A stretch of 44,719 nucleotides of DNA from an uncultured Gammaproteobacteria bacterium (lineage in GTDB: Bacteria > Pseudomonadota > Gammaproteobacteria > Enterobacterales > Psychrobiaceae): positions 1 to 44,719 of the forward strand of contig CAKZQF010000177.1 of NCBI GenBank assembly GCA_937139475.1. The letters are read 5' to 3'. Numbering within the stretch: position 1 is the first letter of the stretch; each line of letters starts with the position of its first letter. Made by a program: the position numbers and the translations under genes. The notes beneath the pieces were generated by a model. It searched no databases, was not told where the DNA came from, and saw nothing but the letters and a program-made list of their open reading frames with translations. Positions 36,495-43,563 of the stretch are shown piece after piece.

Positions 36495-37198
36495 GTCTTG
36501 ACGGCACTTGGATGCATGTCACCGCCATTATTCCGGCCAGGGACGAAGAGCAGGCCATTGGTGTGGTGCTTGATTCCTTGCGAGCCTTGCATCAACAAGG
36601 GCGGCCCCTGATCGATCACATTATTGTGGTCGACAACGCATCCAGTGATGATACGGCCGTTGTCGCAAGGGGTTCTGGCGCAACGGTCGTGTTCGAGGCC
36701 AGCCTCGGATACGGTAACGCCTGCCTTGCAGGTATCCGTACTATCGGCACAACCGACCTGGTACTCTTTGTTGATGGGGATCATTCCTGTGACAGTGCGG
36801 ATATTCCCGCACTGCTCAAAGCGATCGGCGAAGGTGCCGACATGGCGATTGGCTCGCGTACGTTGGGACATATCGAACCTCATGCGATGACACGGTTACA
36901 ACGCTGGGGAACCGCGCTAGTTTGTCGCTTGATGCAATTGCGCACGGGTATACCTGTCAGCGACTTGGGACCGCTCAGAGCCATACGTTTTGACAAACTA
37001 TTGGAATTAAACATGCAGGATCGCCGCTTTGGCTGGACGGCGGAAATGCAGATTAAGGCTTATCGTAGAGGGCTAAAAGTGACTGAGGTGCCCGTGAAGC
37101 TAAGAGCGAGGATAGGCCAATCGAAGATCTCAGGGACCTGGCGAGGAACTTGGCTCGCGGCGCACGACCTATTGCACGTAGTGCTGTTCAGCCGCTAG
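36476..37198 (+). CDS. GT2 family glycosyltransferase, polyprenol-phosphate type
   Basis: A 240-residue GT2 enzyme: VTAIIPARDEEQAIGVVLDS, VDNASSDDTA, LFVDGDHSCD (DxD) and the dolichol-phosphate-transferase-like segment GSRTLG...PVSDLGPLRAIR and MQIKAYRRG. It lacks the membrane helices of full-length DPM1/GtrB types. It likely makes a lipid-linked sugar or extends the arsenosugar headgroup (inference). It ends the rightward operon, convergent with the small gene at 37237-37470. Confidence 0.88.
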   Translation: MDGQSVGLDGTWMHVTAIIPARDEEQAIGVVLDSLRALHQQGRPLIDHIIVVDNASSDDTAVVARGSGATVVFEASLGYGNACLAGIRTIGTTDLVLFVDGDHSCDSADIPALLKAIGEGADMAIGSRTLGHIEPHAMTRLQRWGTALVCRLMQLRTGIPVSDLGPLRAIRFDKLLELNMQDRRFGWTAEMQIKAYRRGLKVTEVPVKLRARIGQSKISGTWRGTWLAAHDLLHVVLFSR

Positions 37199-37236
37199 AG
37201 CGCTCCAACTGCTAAGGCATTATTTACCCTCGAAAC

Positions 37237-37470
37237 TCACGTCTTTTTGCGATTATTTTTAGTCCTTTTGGTTTTTCTGGATTCCATCGCTTTGTTGATG
37301 AACGCCAACAGGCCAAAGAAAACCACAACTCCCACCACCAACAGTCCAACTTCCAGCAAGGGGTTTCGCCCTTCCTGGTAGGCTTTCCAAGCTGCCGCGC
37401 TGTCGGCCAGCACGGACGGGGTCATGACGAAGCAAAAAATAAACAGGTACAGTTTTTTCCAATCAATCAT
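37237..37470 (-). CDS. Small exported single-helix membrane protein
   Basis: A 77-residue protein from the ATG at 37470 (SD AAGG 8 bases upstream; a GTG at 37479 is an alternative). It has a signal-like N-terminus (LYLFIFCFVMTPSVLAD), one membrane helix (VGLLVVGVVVFFGLLAFI) and a strongly basic tail. No family recognised. It overlaps the GT87 gene by 8 bases and is the last gene of the sigma-factor operon. Confidence 0.72.
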   Translation of the reverse strand: MIDWKKLYLFIFCFVMTPSVLADSAAAWKAYQEGRNPLLEVGLLVVGVVVFFGLLAFINKAMESRKTKRTKNNRKKT

Positions 37471-38791
37471 GTCTTTCACCTTCTGTTAAGACTGCTTGTT
37501 GATAGACCGCCAGCAACAGAACCAGCACCGCCATGCCTGTCATAGCCGTGCTCGAAATCTGAACCTGATGGCTATAGAAGTTGAGTTGCGTCAGTGCGAC
37601 GAAGAGAATCCAGAGCCAATGACCCTGGATCAGCACCCAGGGGAGTACCGCCAGCAGATACCAGGGAAATCCCATGCTGGAGAACACAAATAGCAAAACC
37701 AAAAATTCCAGCATACATAGCGTCGGCTTCGGCGGGTTCCGTTTCAGCACCAAAAGCCAATGCAGATATAGAGCGCCGCCGAGACTGGTCAATAGCCATT
37801 TGCTCCATTCGGGGTCGAGATCCCAGAGGCCAAAACCGTTCTGAAACACCTGAAACAATACACCGTAACCTTGAATATGCTGTAAAAACACCGCGAGGTT
37901 AGCGAATGGATGCCAGGGCAGGAACCAGGCGAATCCAACAGCTATCACGCTGGAGATAACCCCGAGTGCAATCAGCCGTTCACGATGGGATGACAACTGG
38001 GTCAGCCAGACTGGCAGAAGAACCAGCGGGATCAGTTTGAGCAAGACAGCAGCAGCGAGGGATAAGGCCGCCGCTTTCAAGCGTCCCTGCTGCGCCCAAT
38101 AAACAAATAACAGCACCGCAAACAGCGTCCAGATATCAAGGTGTGCGGCATGCAGCCCTTCTTTGAGAATGAGCGGATTCCATAGCCACAAAACGGTCCA
38201 GTATCCTGGTAAGCGATGACGGTTGAGCAGCCGATAGAACACCACGGCACCTAACAGATCCGGGATCAGATTCATCAGCCGCCAATGCCAGAGAGTACCA
38301 CCCAACCAGGCGGCGACAGTAAACAAGCCTTCCGCCAGCGGTGGATAGATGGTTTTAATATCAGGTTTGGGAATCTCGGCACCACCGAGTTCGGGAAAAG
38401 CCAAGGGCTGCACTGCATAGGGATTGATGCCGGCAAGGATCAACTTGCCGTCAAACAGGTAACGCTGATAGTCGTCGGCCAGAAAGGGAAATGCCAGCAG
38501 TACCTGTACCCGAAATACCAGGGCAAAGAAAAGCACAATGGCCCAAAACTGAAACGTTGATTCCTTTGAGGTGATTGAGTGCAGGTCTTTACGATGCCAC
38601 TGGTTTTTACAAAGAAAGAATACCCCTAAAAAGCCAGTCCAAACGACAAGTAGTCCATCAAGTTGATGGCTGAGCGGGTTTATACTCCAGAGTAGCATGT
38701 TGAACCCCTGCGCCATCACGCATCCGAATAAAGCCAAAAGCGGATATGCGTGTTTGAAGTAGCTGATCGCGCTGGGATTGACAGTGATCAC
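37463..38791 (-). CDS. GT87/DUF2029-like membrane glycosyltransferase
   Basis: A 442-residue polytopic protein with about ten membrane helices and a GT-C fold. The DDYQRYLFDGKLILAGINPY segment near residues 105-125 and IYPPLAEGLF near 148 are typical of GT-C mannosyltransferases using polyprenyl-phosphate sugars. The GTG start at 38791 lies 5 bases after the zinc-finger gene. It may use the lipid-linked sugar made by the GT2 at 36476-37198, adding it to a lipid or arsenolipid in the membrane; this is inference. Confidence 0.85.
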   Translation of the reverse strand: MITVNPSAISYFKHAYPLLALFGCVMAQGFNMLLWSINPLSHQLDGLLVVWTGFLGVFFLCKNQWHRKDLHSITSKESTFQFWAIVLFFALVFRVQVLLAFPFLADDYQRYLFDGKLILAGINPYAVQPLAFPELGGAEIPKPDIKTIYPPLAEGLFTVAAWLGGTLWHWRLMNLIPDLLGAVVFYRLLNRHRLPGYWTVLWLWNPLILKEGLHAAHLDIWTLFAVLLFVYWAQQGRLKAAALSLAAAVLLKLIPLVLLPVWLTQLSSHRERLIALGVISSVIAVGFAWFLPWHPFANLAVFLQHIQGYGVLFQVFQNGFGLWDLDPEWSKWLLTSLGGALYLHWLLVLKRNPPKPTLCMLEFLVLLFVFSSMGFPWYLLAVLPWVLIQGHWLWILFVALTQLNFYSHQVQISSTAMTGMAVLVLLLAVYQQAVLTEGERHD

Positions 38792-38796
38792 GAGTA

Positions 38797-39018
38797 TTAC
38801 TCATGGCGCTCATCATCGGATCGTTGCACCGCACCGTCGCTATCTGAGCCCTTTGCATAGTTGTGGGCGATGTCGCTCAATGTGTCCATTTGCTTACCAA
38901 AATTGCGGCACCCAGAGCACATCATTACGTGGAATTTAAGAGCAGCCCGATCTTTGAGCGATAACTCACGCTCCTGCGCATCTGATAACAGGCGTGTGGC
39001 CTGTTGACAATTCATCAT
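38797..39018 (-). CDS. Zinc-finger (zf-HC2) anti-sigma factor
   Basis: A 73-residue protein with the zinc-binding anti-sigma motif H-x3-C-x2-C (FHVMMCSGCRNFG near residues 29-41), preceded by CQQATRLLSDAQERELS. There is no membrane helix, so it is a soluble, probably redox- or metal-responsive anti-sigma factor. Its ATG overlaps the end of the sigma gene by 4 bases, the standard arrangement. Confidence 0.92.
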   Translation of the reverse strand: MMNCQQATRLLSDAQERELSLKDRAALKFHVMMCSGCRNFGKQMDTLSDIAHNYAKGSDSDGAVQRSDDERHE

Positions 39019-39653
39019 GATCTTTCACCTTCGTTAAACCAGCGGTTTTCCAGACATTCGCGCAACCGTAATCGTGCCCGGTACAGCATGACATGCAGGT
39101 TGCTGGTACTGATATTCAGGGTCTCGCAAATCTCATTACTTTCCAGTTCAATAAATTCCCGCATCATAAACAGCCGCGCCTGATTTTCCGGAAGCCCACT
39201 CAAACAGGCCTCGAACACCCGCCAGAAATGATCGTTTTTCACGGATTTCATGGGGTGTGACCAGGCCGCCGGGCGTTCGTCAACCTGCCAAAAACCTTTG
39301 GTATCGAACAGCGCATCGAGATTTTCCTCATCTTCATTATCCCGGAGTAAACGGCTGGCTTCGATCATGCGACTGCCTTTGCGCAGCACGTCGGCGATTT
39401 TATTTTTCAGGATCGCGAATACCCAGGTCTTCAGCGCCGAGCGCCGGTTAAAGGAGGCGGCATTTTTCAAGGCACCAATGAGCGCTTCCTGAACCGCATC
39501 TTCCGCCAAAGCCTCATCTCGTAACTGTAACGTGGCGAATTTCAGCATCTGTACGCGTAATTCCTTGAGGAAGGTAGGGTCGGTTAAATGGCTAGTGCCA
39601 GGGTCTTCACCTGGCGTTTCGGGTTGGGAAACCGGCGTTGATTCGCTATTCAT
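39015..39653 (-). CDS. ECF sigma-70 factor of the arsenic region
   Basis: A 212-residue ECF sigma factor. Region 2 is about 35-100 (LRDEALAEDAVQEALIGALK ... TWVFAILKNKIADVLRK) and region 4 about 150-205, with FIELESNEICETLNISTSNL as helix-turn-helix. It is paired with the soluble zf-HC2 anti-sigma factor. It is not closely related to the ECF factor at 9429-9971. It may read the TTCTTACA-containing promoters in front of its own operon, mtnP, arsS and doxX. Confidence 0.94.
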   Translation of the reverse strand: MNSESTPVSQPETPGEDPGTSHLTDPTFLKELRVQMLKFATLQLRDEALAEDAVQEALIGALKNAASFNRRSALKTWVFAILKNKIADVLRKGSRMIEASRLLRDNEDEENLDALFDTKGFWQVDERPAAWSHPMKSVKNDHFWRVFEACLSGLPENQARLFMMREFIELESNEICETLNISTSNLHVMLYRARLRLRECLENRWFNEGERS

Positions 39654-39877
39654 TTATTCTTGTTCCGTTCAAATTCGTTTTTGGCTGCACTGTAGGACGC
39701 TACACAGTAAGGTACCACAAAGTTCATCAGTACCTGCCCCCATGCGATGGTCAACCCCTCAATAAACGCCGATCCTTGATTGATCACATTCAATAACATA
39801 CCTATCACCAGCGAGACGCGTAATGCATTGATAACAATATGGCTCTGGATCAATATTTGCCCAAAAGACCTGATCAT
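39650..39877 (-). CDS. nrtS: NrtS-like two-helix membrane protein
   Basis: A 75-residue protein with two hydrophobic helices and the motif pattern LVIGMLLNVINQG ... MNFVVPYCVASYSAA, matching the small NrtS (nitrate/nitrite transporter) family. It overlaps the sigma gene and the HD-GYP gene by 4 bases each. Its role with arsenic genes is unclear. Confidence 0.78.
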   Translation of the reverse strand: MIRSFGQILIQSHIVINALRVSLVIGMLLNVINQGSAFIEGLTIAWGQVLMNFVVPYCVASYSAAKNEFERNKNK

Positions 39878-40803
39878 AGTTCGTTCCTGGAGACGTACTG
39901 ATGGTTATGTTTGAGTAGTCCCGATAAGGGTAGCCTCTCGACGATTCCGCGCACTGTTCGGGCAATTAATGCTGTATCAGCTTCTGGCTCAAGATCCTTG
40001 GCATTGCCTGTTTTACCTGTGGGTGTAGCCTGCAACCGGCTCTCGTCATCCAGGGTCAGCTCGAATTCACCGCTGCAATTGCCGCAGTATATTTGCTCGC
40101 CAGCCTTCTGTTCACGGCGGATCGCCAGTGTCGGACCACACATAGGACAGGAGCGTAGTGGAATACCATCATCACTGTGCTCCATGATCGGGGATAATTT
40201 TCCGTGCTGTCCCAGCAAAAGGAACGCATCAACCAAATCCGTATCAAATTGATGGCCGGCTTCCGCTTTCAGAATTGATAGCGCCTTTTGCTCCGGCATG
40301 CCGGCGCGATAAGGTCGGTGGCTGGTCATGGCGTCAAAAGCATCGCAGATGCCCACGATTCGGGCATCGAGCGGTATCTGCTCGCCAGACAACCCATAGG
40401 GATAACCTCTGCCATCGGGACGCTCGTGATGCTGACTCACAGCCTCCGTAACCAGCGTCGCCAACGGATGACCAGCCAACATGCGCAGACCGATGTCTGG
40501 ATGGGTTTTGATGACAGCGTATTCCTCCTCAGTCAGTTGGTCAGGTTTGCGCAGTATGGCATCAGGCACGCCTATCTTTCCCAGATCATGAAGAAAACCG
40601 CCCAGACTGATTCGCGCAACATCAACCTCGGGAAGTTCCACCGCTTGCGCCAGCAGCCAGGCATAGCGGGATACGCGCCAGAGATGCCCACCGGTGTAGG
40701 GATCTCTGGCCTCCACGAACCAGGCCATCGCCAGGAGGCTTTCCATCAGCTTTTGCGGATACCGCCCATCGTCATTGCCAAACCAGCGCTGCCAAAAACC
40801 CAT
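39874..40803 (-). CDS. HD-GYP domain phosphodiesterase with C-terminal zinc ribbon
   Basis: A 309-residue protein. The HD-GYP domain has HD at H72-D73 (LHDLGK) and the full HHERPDGRGYP motif at 125-135, as in active cyclic-di-GMP phosphodiesterases. A C-terminal segment with CPMC and CGNC (about residues 215-240) looks like a zinc ribbon. It lies in the sigma-factor operon, next to a receiver-like gene 45 bases upstream. It may couple second-messenger level to sigma-factor control. Confidence 0.9.
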   Translation of the reverse strand: MGFWQRWFGNDDGRYPQKLMESLLAMAWFVEARDPYTGGHLWRVSRYAWLLAQAVELPEVDVARISLGGFLHDLGKIGVPDAILRKPDQLTEEEYAVIKTHPDIGLRMLAGHPLATLVTEAVSQHHERPDGRGYPYGLSGEQIPLDARIVGICDAFDAMTSHRPYRAGMPEQKALSILKAEAGHQFDTDLVDAFLLLGQHGKLSPIMEHSDDGIPLRSCPMCGPTLAIRREQKAGEQIYCGNCSGEFELTLDDESRLQATPTGKTGNAKDLEPEADTALIARTVRGIVERLPLSGLLKHNHQYVSRNEL

Positions 40804-40848
40804 GTCATGCCTCCTCAGTGGATTTTATTTCTATAGTGACTACCATCA

Positions 40849-41301
40849 TTACCCAATATGGCGCAGCAAAAGCTGCTTTATTTGCTCGCGTTTTGCGGGA
40901 TCGGACAACTCATCTTTGGCCAGGTAAAGAACGGAAGGCACCGCATTTGAAGAAGGTGTCGAATTTAACGATGAGATGCCAATTACATGGGCTGCCATAC
41001 CCAGTTTACCTAGCAGCCCGGTAATGGTCGAAACGGCCCGTTCGAACGGCAGCAACGAGGCGAAAATGAGGGGCAATTTGGGATTCACACCATGAATACT
41101 GGCCGTCACATCCTCCGCTGAGGCGGTAACATTGGAAATAAGCGCCAGGGAAATAACTGCAGCATCACAACCTTTTACTTGAGTATCGATAACGCCAGGG
41201 CCATCCGGCTTCCGGATGCCATAACCACACTGCTCAAGTAAAGGCTTCATTTCCTGGACAATGAACGGGTGGGGTCTGGCTAACAGTACGGTTTTGCTCA
41301 C
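40849..41301 (-). CDS. Receiver-like regulatory protein
   Basis: A 150-residue protein from the GTG at 41301, with GAGGAG 6 bases upstream; a TTG at 41322 is less likely. The start KTVLLARPHPFIVQEMKPLL and the later DAAVISLALI resemble a response-regulator receiver fold, but the usual phosphorylatable Asp pair is not clear, and no output domain is present. It is the first gene of the leftward sigma-factor operon. Function uncertain. Confidence 0.6.
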   Translation of the reverse strand: MSKTVLLARPHPFIVQEMKPLLEQCGYGIRKPDGPGVIDTQVKGCDAAVISLALISNVTASAEDVTASIHGVNPKLPLIFASLLPFERAVSTITGLLGKLGMAAHVIGISSLNSTPSSNAVPSVLYLAKDELSDPAKREQIKQLLLRHIG

Positions 41302-41359
41302 CGCGATCTCCTCAGTATTCAATTGGCTTCTTGAGACCTTGGTCGAGCGAGCCTAAAGG

Positions 41360-41382
41360 TTTCTTACAACAACTGTAAGAAA
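41360..41382. promoter_or_regulatory. Perfect dyad TTTCTTACA-N5-TGTAAGAAA between divergent operons
   Basis: Nine-base perfect arms (41360-41368 and 41374-41382) in the 139-base gap between the receiver-like gene and mtnP, 58 bases from each start. The core TTCTTACA recurs in the arsS/doxX region. It may be back-to-back -35 elements of one ECF sigma factor, or a repressor/activator operator. Confidence 0.65.
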
Positions 41383-41440
41383 ATCGACCATATTCCCGAC
41401 CATTGAATACGGATTTCAATACGACAAAGACATTTAAACC

Positions 41441-42301
41441 ATGAATCAAACTGAGATAGGCATTATTGGCGGCAGCGGTTTATACCGCATGGCCAACCTG
41501 CAAGATACTAATGATCACTCGATTGATACGCCCTTTGGCAAGCCATCGGACAACATAGTTACCGGTGAGATCGGTGGTGTGCGGGTCGCTTTTCTGGCTC
41601 GCCATGGCCGCGACCACTCTTTGCTGCCTTCCGAAGTGCCTTATCGGGCCAACATTTACGCGCTAAAGCAACTTGGCGTCAGATACCTATTGTCGTTCTC
41701 AGCGGTTGGCTCCTTGCGAGAAGACATCGCGCCATTGGATATGGTTATCCCTGATCAATACATCGACCTAACCAGGAAGCGCAATAGCTCCTTTTTTGGC
41801 GATGGTGTGGTTGCCCACGTATCCATGGCGAATCCAGTCTGTAGTAGCCTTTCGAGTCTGCTGGCACAAGCGGTTGAAAGCTCTGCACCTGATGTTCGTC
41901 TCCACCGGGGAGGAACCTATATTTGTGTTGAAGGCCCGCAGTTTTCCAGTAGAGCAGAATCCAACTGGTATCGATCAATGGGAGCCAACGTGATTGGCAT
42001 GACCAACATGCCGGAAGCTAAACTGGCAAGAGAGGCCCAGATTGCTTATGCCTCCCTCGCCATGGTGACCGATTACGACTGCTGGCATCCATGCGAAGCT
42101 GATGTCACCACCGAATTGGCTATTGCCAACCTGATGAAAAATGCCGAGAGAGCGCAGCACATATTAGTTAGTGCCGTCGGCCTTATGAATGAAGCTCGTC
42201 CATCATCTGAAGCTCACACGGCATTAAGTACAGCATTGATAACACCAATGGATTCGATGCCTGAAAGCAGGCAGTCTGTCATACGGACACTGCTGGTTTA
42301 A
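41441..42301 (+). CDS. mtnP: MTAP/PNP-family nucleoside phosphorylase
   Basis: A 286-residue phosphorylase of the 5'-methylthioadenosine type: phosphate loop GGSGLY (10-15), RHGRDH (54-59), EGPQFSSRAES near 165, GMTNMPEAKLARE near 183 and the base-binding TDYDCW near 205. It releases adenine from 5'-modified adenosines. In an arsenosugar cluster the likely substrate is the 5'-dimethylarsinoyl-5'-deoxyadenosine made by ArsS, leaving a ribose-1-phosphate ready for glycosyl transfer (inference). Transcribed rightward alone. Confidence 0.9.
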   Translation: MNQTEIGIIGGSGLYRMANLQDTNDHSIDTPFGKPSDNIVTGEIGGVRVAFLARHGRDHSLLPSEVPYRANIYALKQLGVRYLLSFSAVGSLREDIAPLDMVIPDQYIDLTRKRNSSFFGDGVVAHVSMANPVCSSLSSLLAQAVESSAPDVRLHRGGTYICVEGPQFSSRAESNWYRSMGANVIGMTNMPEAKLAREAQIAYASLAMVTDYDCWHPCEADVTTELAIANLMKNAERAQHILVSAVGLMNEARPSSEAHTALSTALITPMDSMPESRQSVIRTLLV

Positions 42302-42321
42302 ATTGGGTGGGATGTGAGGAA

Positions 42322-42349
42322 GGACAGGCATCTCTAAGATGTCGTGTCC
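42322..42349. terminator. Possible bidirectional hairpin between mtnP and tnpS
   Basis: GGACA-gg-CATCT-cta-AGATG-tcg-TGTCC folds into a 10-pair stem with a small internal loop between the convergent ends. It overlaps the tnpS stop region and has no good T-run, so termination is only possible. Confidence 0.35.
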
Positions 42350-43359
42350 ACTTCAGGATCTATAAAAGTAGCCATTTTTTCCATCAGTATGACAGTCGCA
42401 TTATCGGATAGCTGTTGGCCTTCCTCGATGTATTCCCAGACAGTGGCATCGCTCTTCCAGCCTCCTTGTTTTTTAATCAACTCAAAATCAACTTTCTCCC
42501 GTCCAGCCGACGTGGAGAGGCCTCGCCGAAAACTGTGGCTGCTTAGCTCCGGGACAAAGTCAAACTGACAGGCGCCGCCCAGAGTTTTGAGCAGGTCGTT
42601 CACGGCCCCGGGATTGATGGGTTTTGCTTGCATCTGATCCCAGCGATTGACCGGCCGGAACAACGGGCCAGTGGTAATATCTGCGATTTCCATCCACTTC
42701 TTGATTGCTTTGGCCGGACAACAGGCGGGATTCCCTGCAAAGGGCAGGGCTCGTGTTAAGCCAGTGGCTTGCTGATCGGTCTTGGACCGGGGCAGCCGAA
42801 TGATCAGCCCTTCCGGTTCCCACACAAGGTCGTTGACTTGTATGGCGACCAGTTCGCTGCGACGAAAGGCGCCGAAAAAGCCCGTTAACACCAACGCGAT
42901 ATCCCGATATTTCTTCTTGCTGTCTGGAAGTTGCAGTAGATGCTTAACCATCTGTGCGATGTGCTCCAGCCGTAGCGCTTTGGCTTTGCGCTTGGGTTGA
43001 CCATGGGTGCGACGAATGCCGTCCATGGTTTTACGCACCAGTGGATCGCGCACCGGATCAGTGATGCCTTGGTAATGGTGCCACTGACTGATCGCCGTAA
43101 GGTGTAAATCCAGGGTTCGGGGGTTTAGGGATTCGGCTTTAGCCAGCAGGTACTTCACGAGCGAATCCCGGTCTGTGGGCAAGCGGCCACCCCATTTTTC
43201 AAACTGTCGAATGGCGGATCGATAGGCTTTACGGGTGTTGTCGGAAGTGGCTGCCTGGAGGTAATTACGCAATGCTTCGGAGTCCTGGCGGACAAGCTGA
43301 CCGGGCTCATCATTACGTAACGATAAGTCAGTGGCCAATTTAGGTATTTTATTACTCAT
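42334..43359 (-). CDS. tnpS: Tyrosine recombinase TnpS (cointegrate resolvase)
   Basis: A 341-residue tyrosine recombinase. N-terminal SAM-like core-binding domain (about 25-110), catalytic domain from 125. Active-site residues: R167 (FRRSEL), K193 (RSKTD), H275 and R278 (HSFRR), W301 in the H/W position (GGWKSD) and nucleophile Y310 (TVWEYIEEG). In Tn4651-like elements TnpS with TnpT resolves cointegrates at the rst site. Divergent from tnpT across a 204-base gap. Its 3' 350 bases are repeated at 21417-21766. Confidence 0.95.
   Translation of the reverse strand: MSNKIPKLATDLSLRNDEPGQLVRQDSEALRNYLQAATSDNTRKAYRSAIRQFEKWGGRLPTDRDSLVKYLLAKAESLNPRTLDLHLTAISQWHHYQGITDPVRDPLVRKTMDGIRRTHGQPKRKAKALRLEHIAQMVKHLLQLPDSKKKYRDIALVLTGFFGAFRRSELVAIQVNDLVWEPEGLIIRLPRSKTDQQATGLTRALPFAGNPACCPAKAIKKWMEIADITTGPLFRPVNRWDQMQAKPINPGAVNDLLKTLGGACQFDFVPELSSHSFRRGLSTSAGREKVDFELIKKQGGWKSDATVWEYIEEGQQLSDNATVILMEKMATFIDPEVDTTS
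42371..42720 (-). repeat. Direct repeat B (within intact tnpS), partner 21417-21766
   Basis: An ungapped, same-orientation match to the remnant; the two diverge at about one base in eight by eye. Homology stops at ccggaca (42714-42720), beyond which only this copy continues into the tnpS 5' half. Confidence 0.9.
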
Positions 43360-43563
43360 GAATCGGGTTCCTGCGGCAGTCGCTCAAAAGGCGGCTATGT
43401 ACCGGCATTACAAGTTGGAAAATTCTATTTAATCGATTTAACCTACGATAATGGTCATTATCGGTGGTTAATAATAGGAACTCAAGAAAACTTGGAAAAC
43501 ATAAATATAATGTTATATTACGTGATATGTATTACGTTACTAAATAATCTGAGAGGAATCGCC
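43360..43563. other. rst: Presumed rst resolution site and tnpS/tnpT divergent promoters
   Basis: The 204-base gap between divergent tnpS and tnpT is AT-rich. It holds a strong dyad at 43440-43469 with perfect inner arms CGATAATG-GT-CATTATCG and AACC/GGTT outer arms, suited to a TnpS core site. Toward tnpT come a second dyad ATATAA-TG-TTATAT (43505-43518) and two direct TATTACGT repeats (43516-43523, 43530-43537), candidates for TnpT binding. By analogy with Tn4651 rst; sites not proven. Confidence 0.75.
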
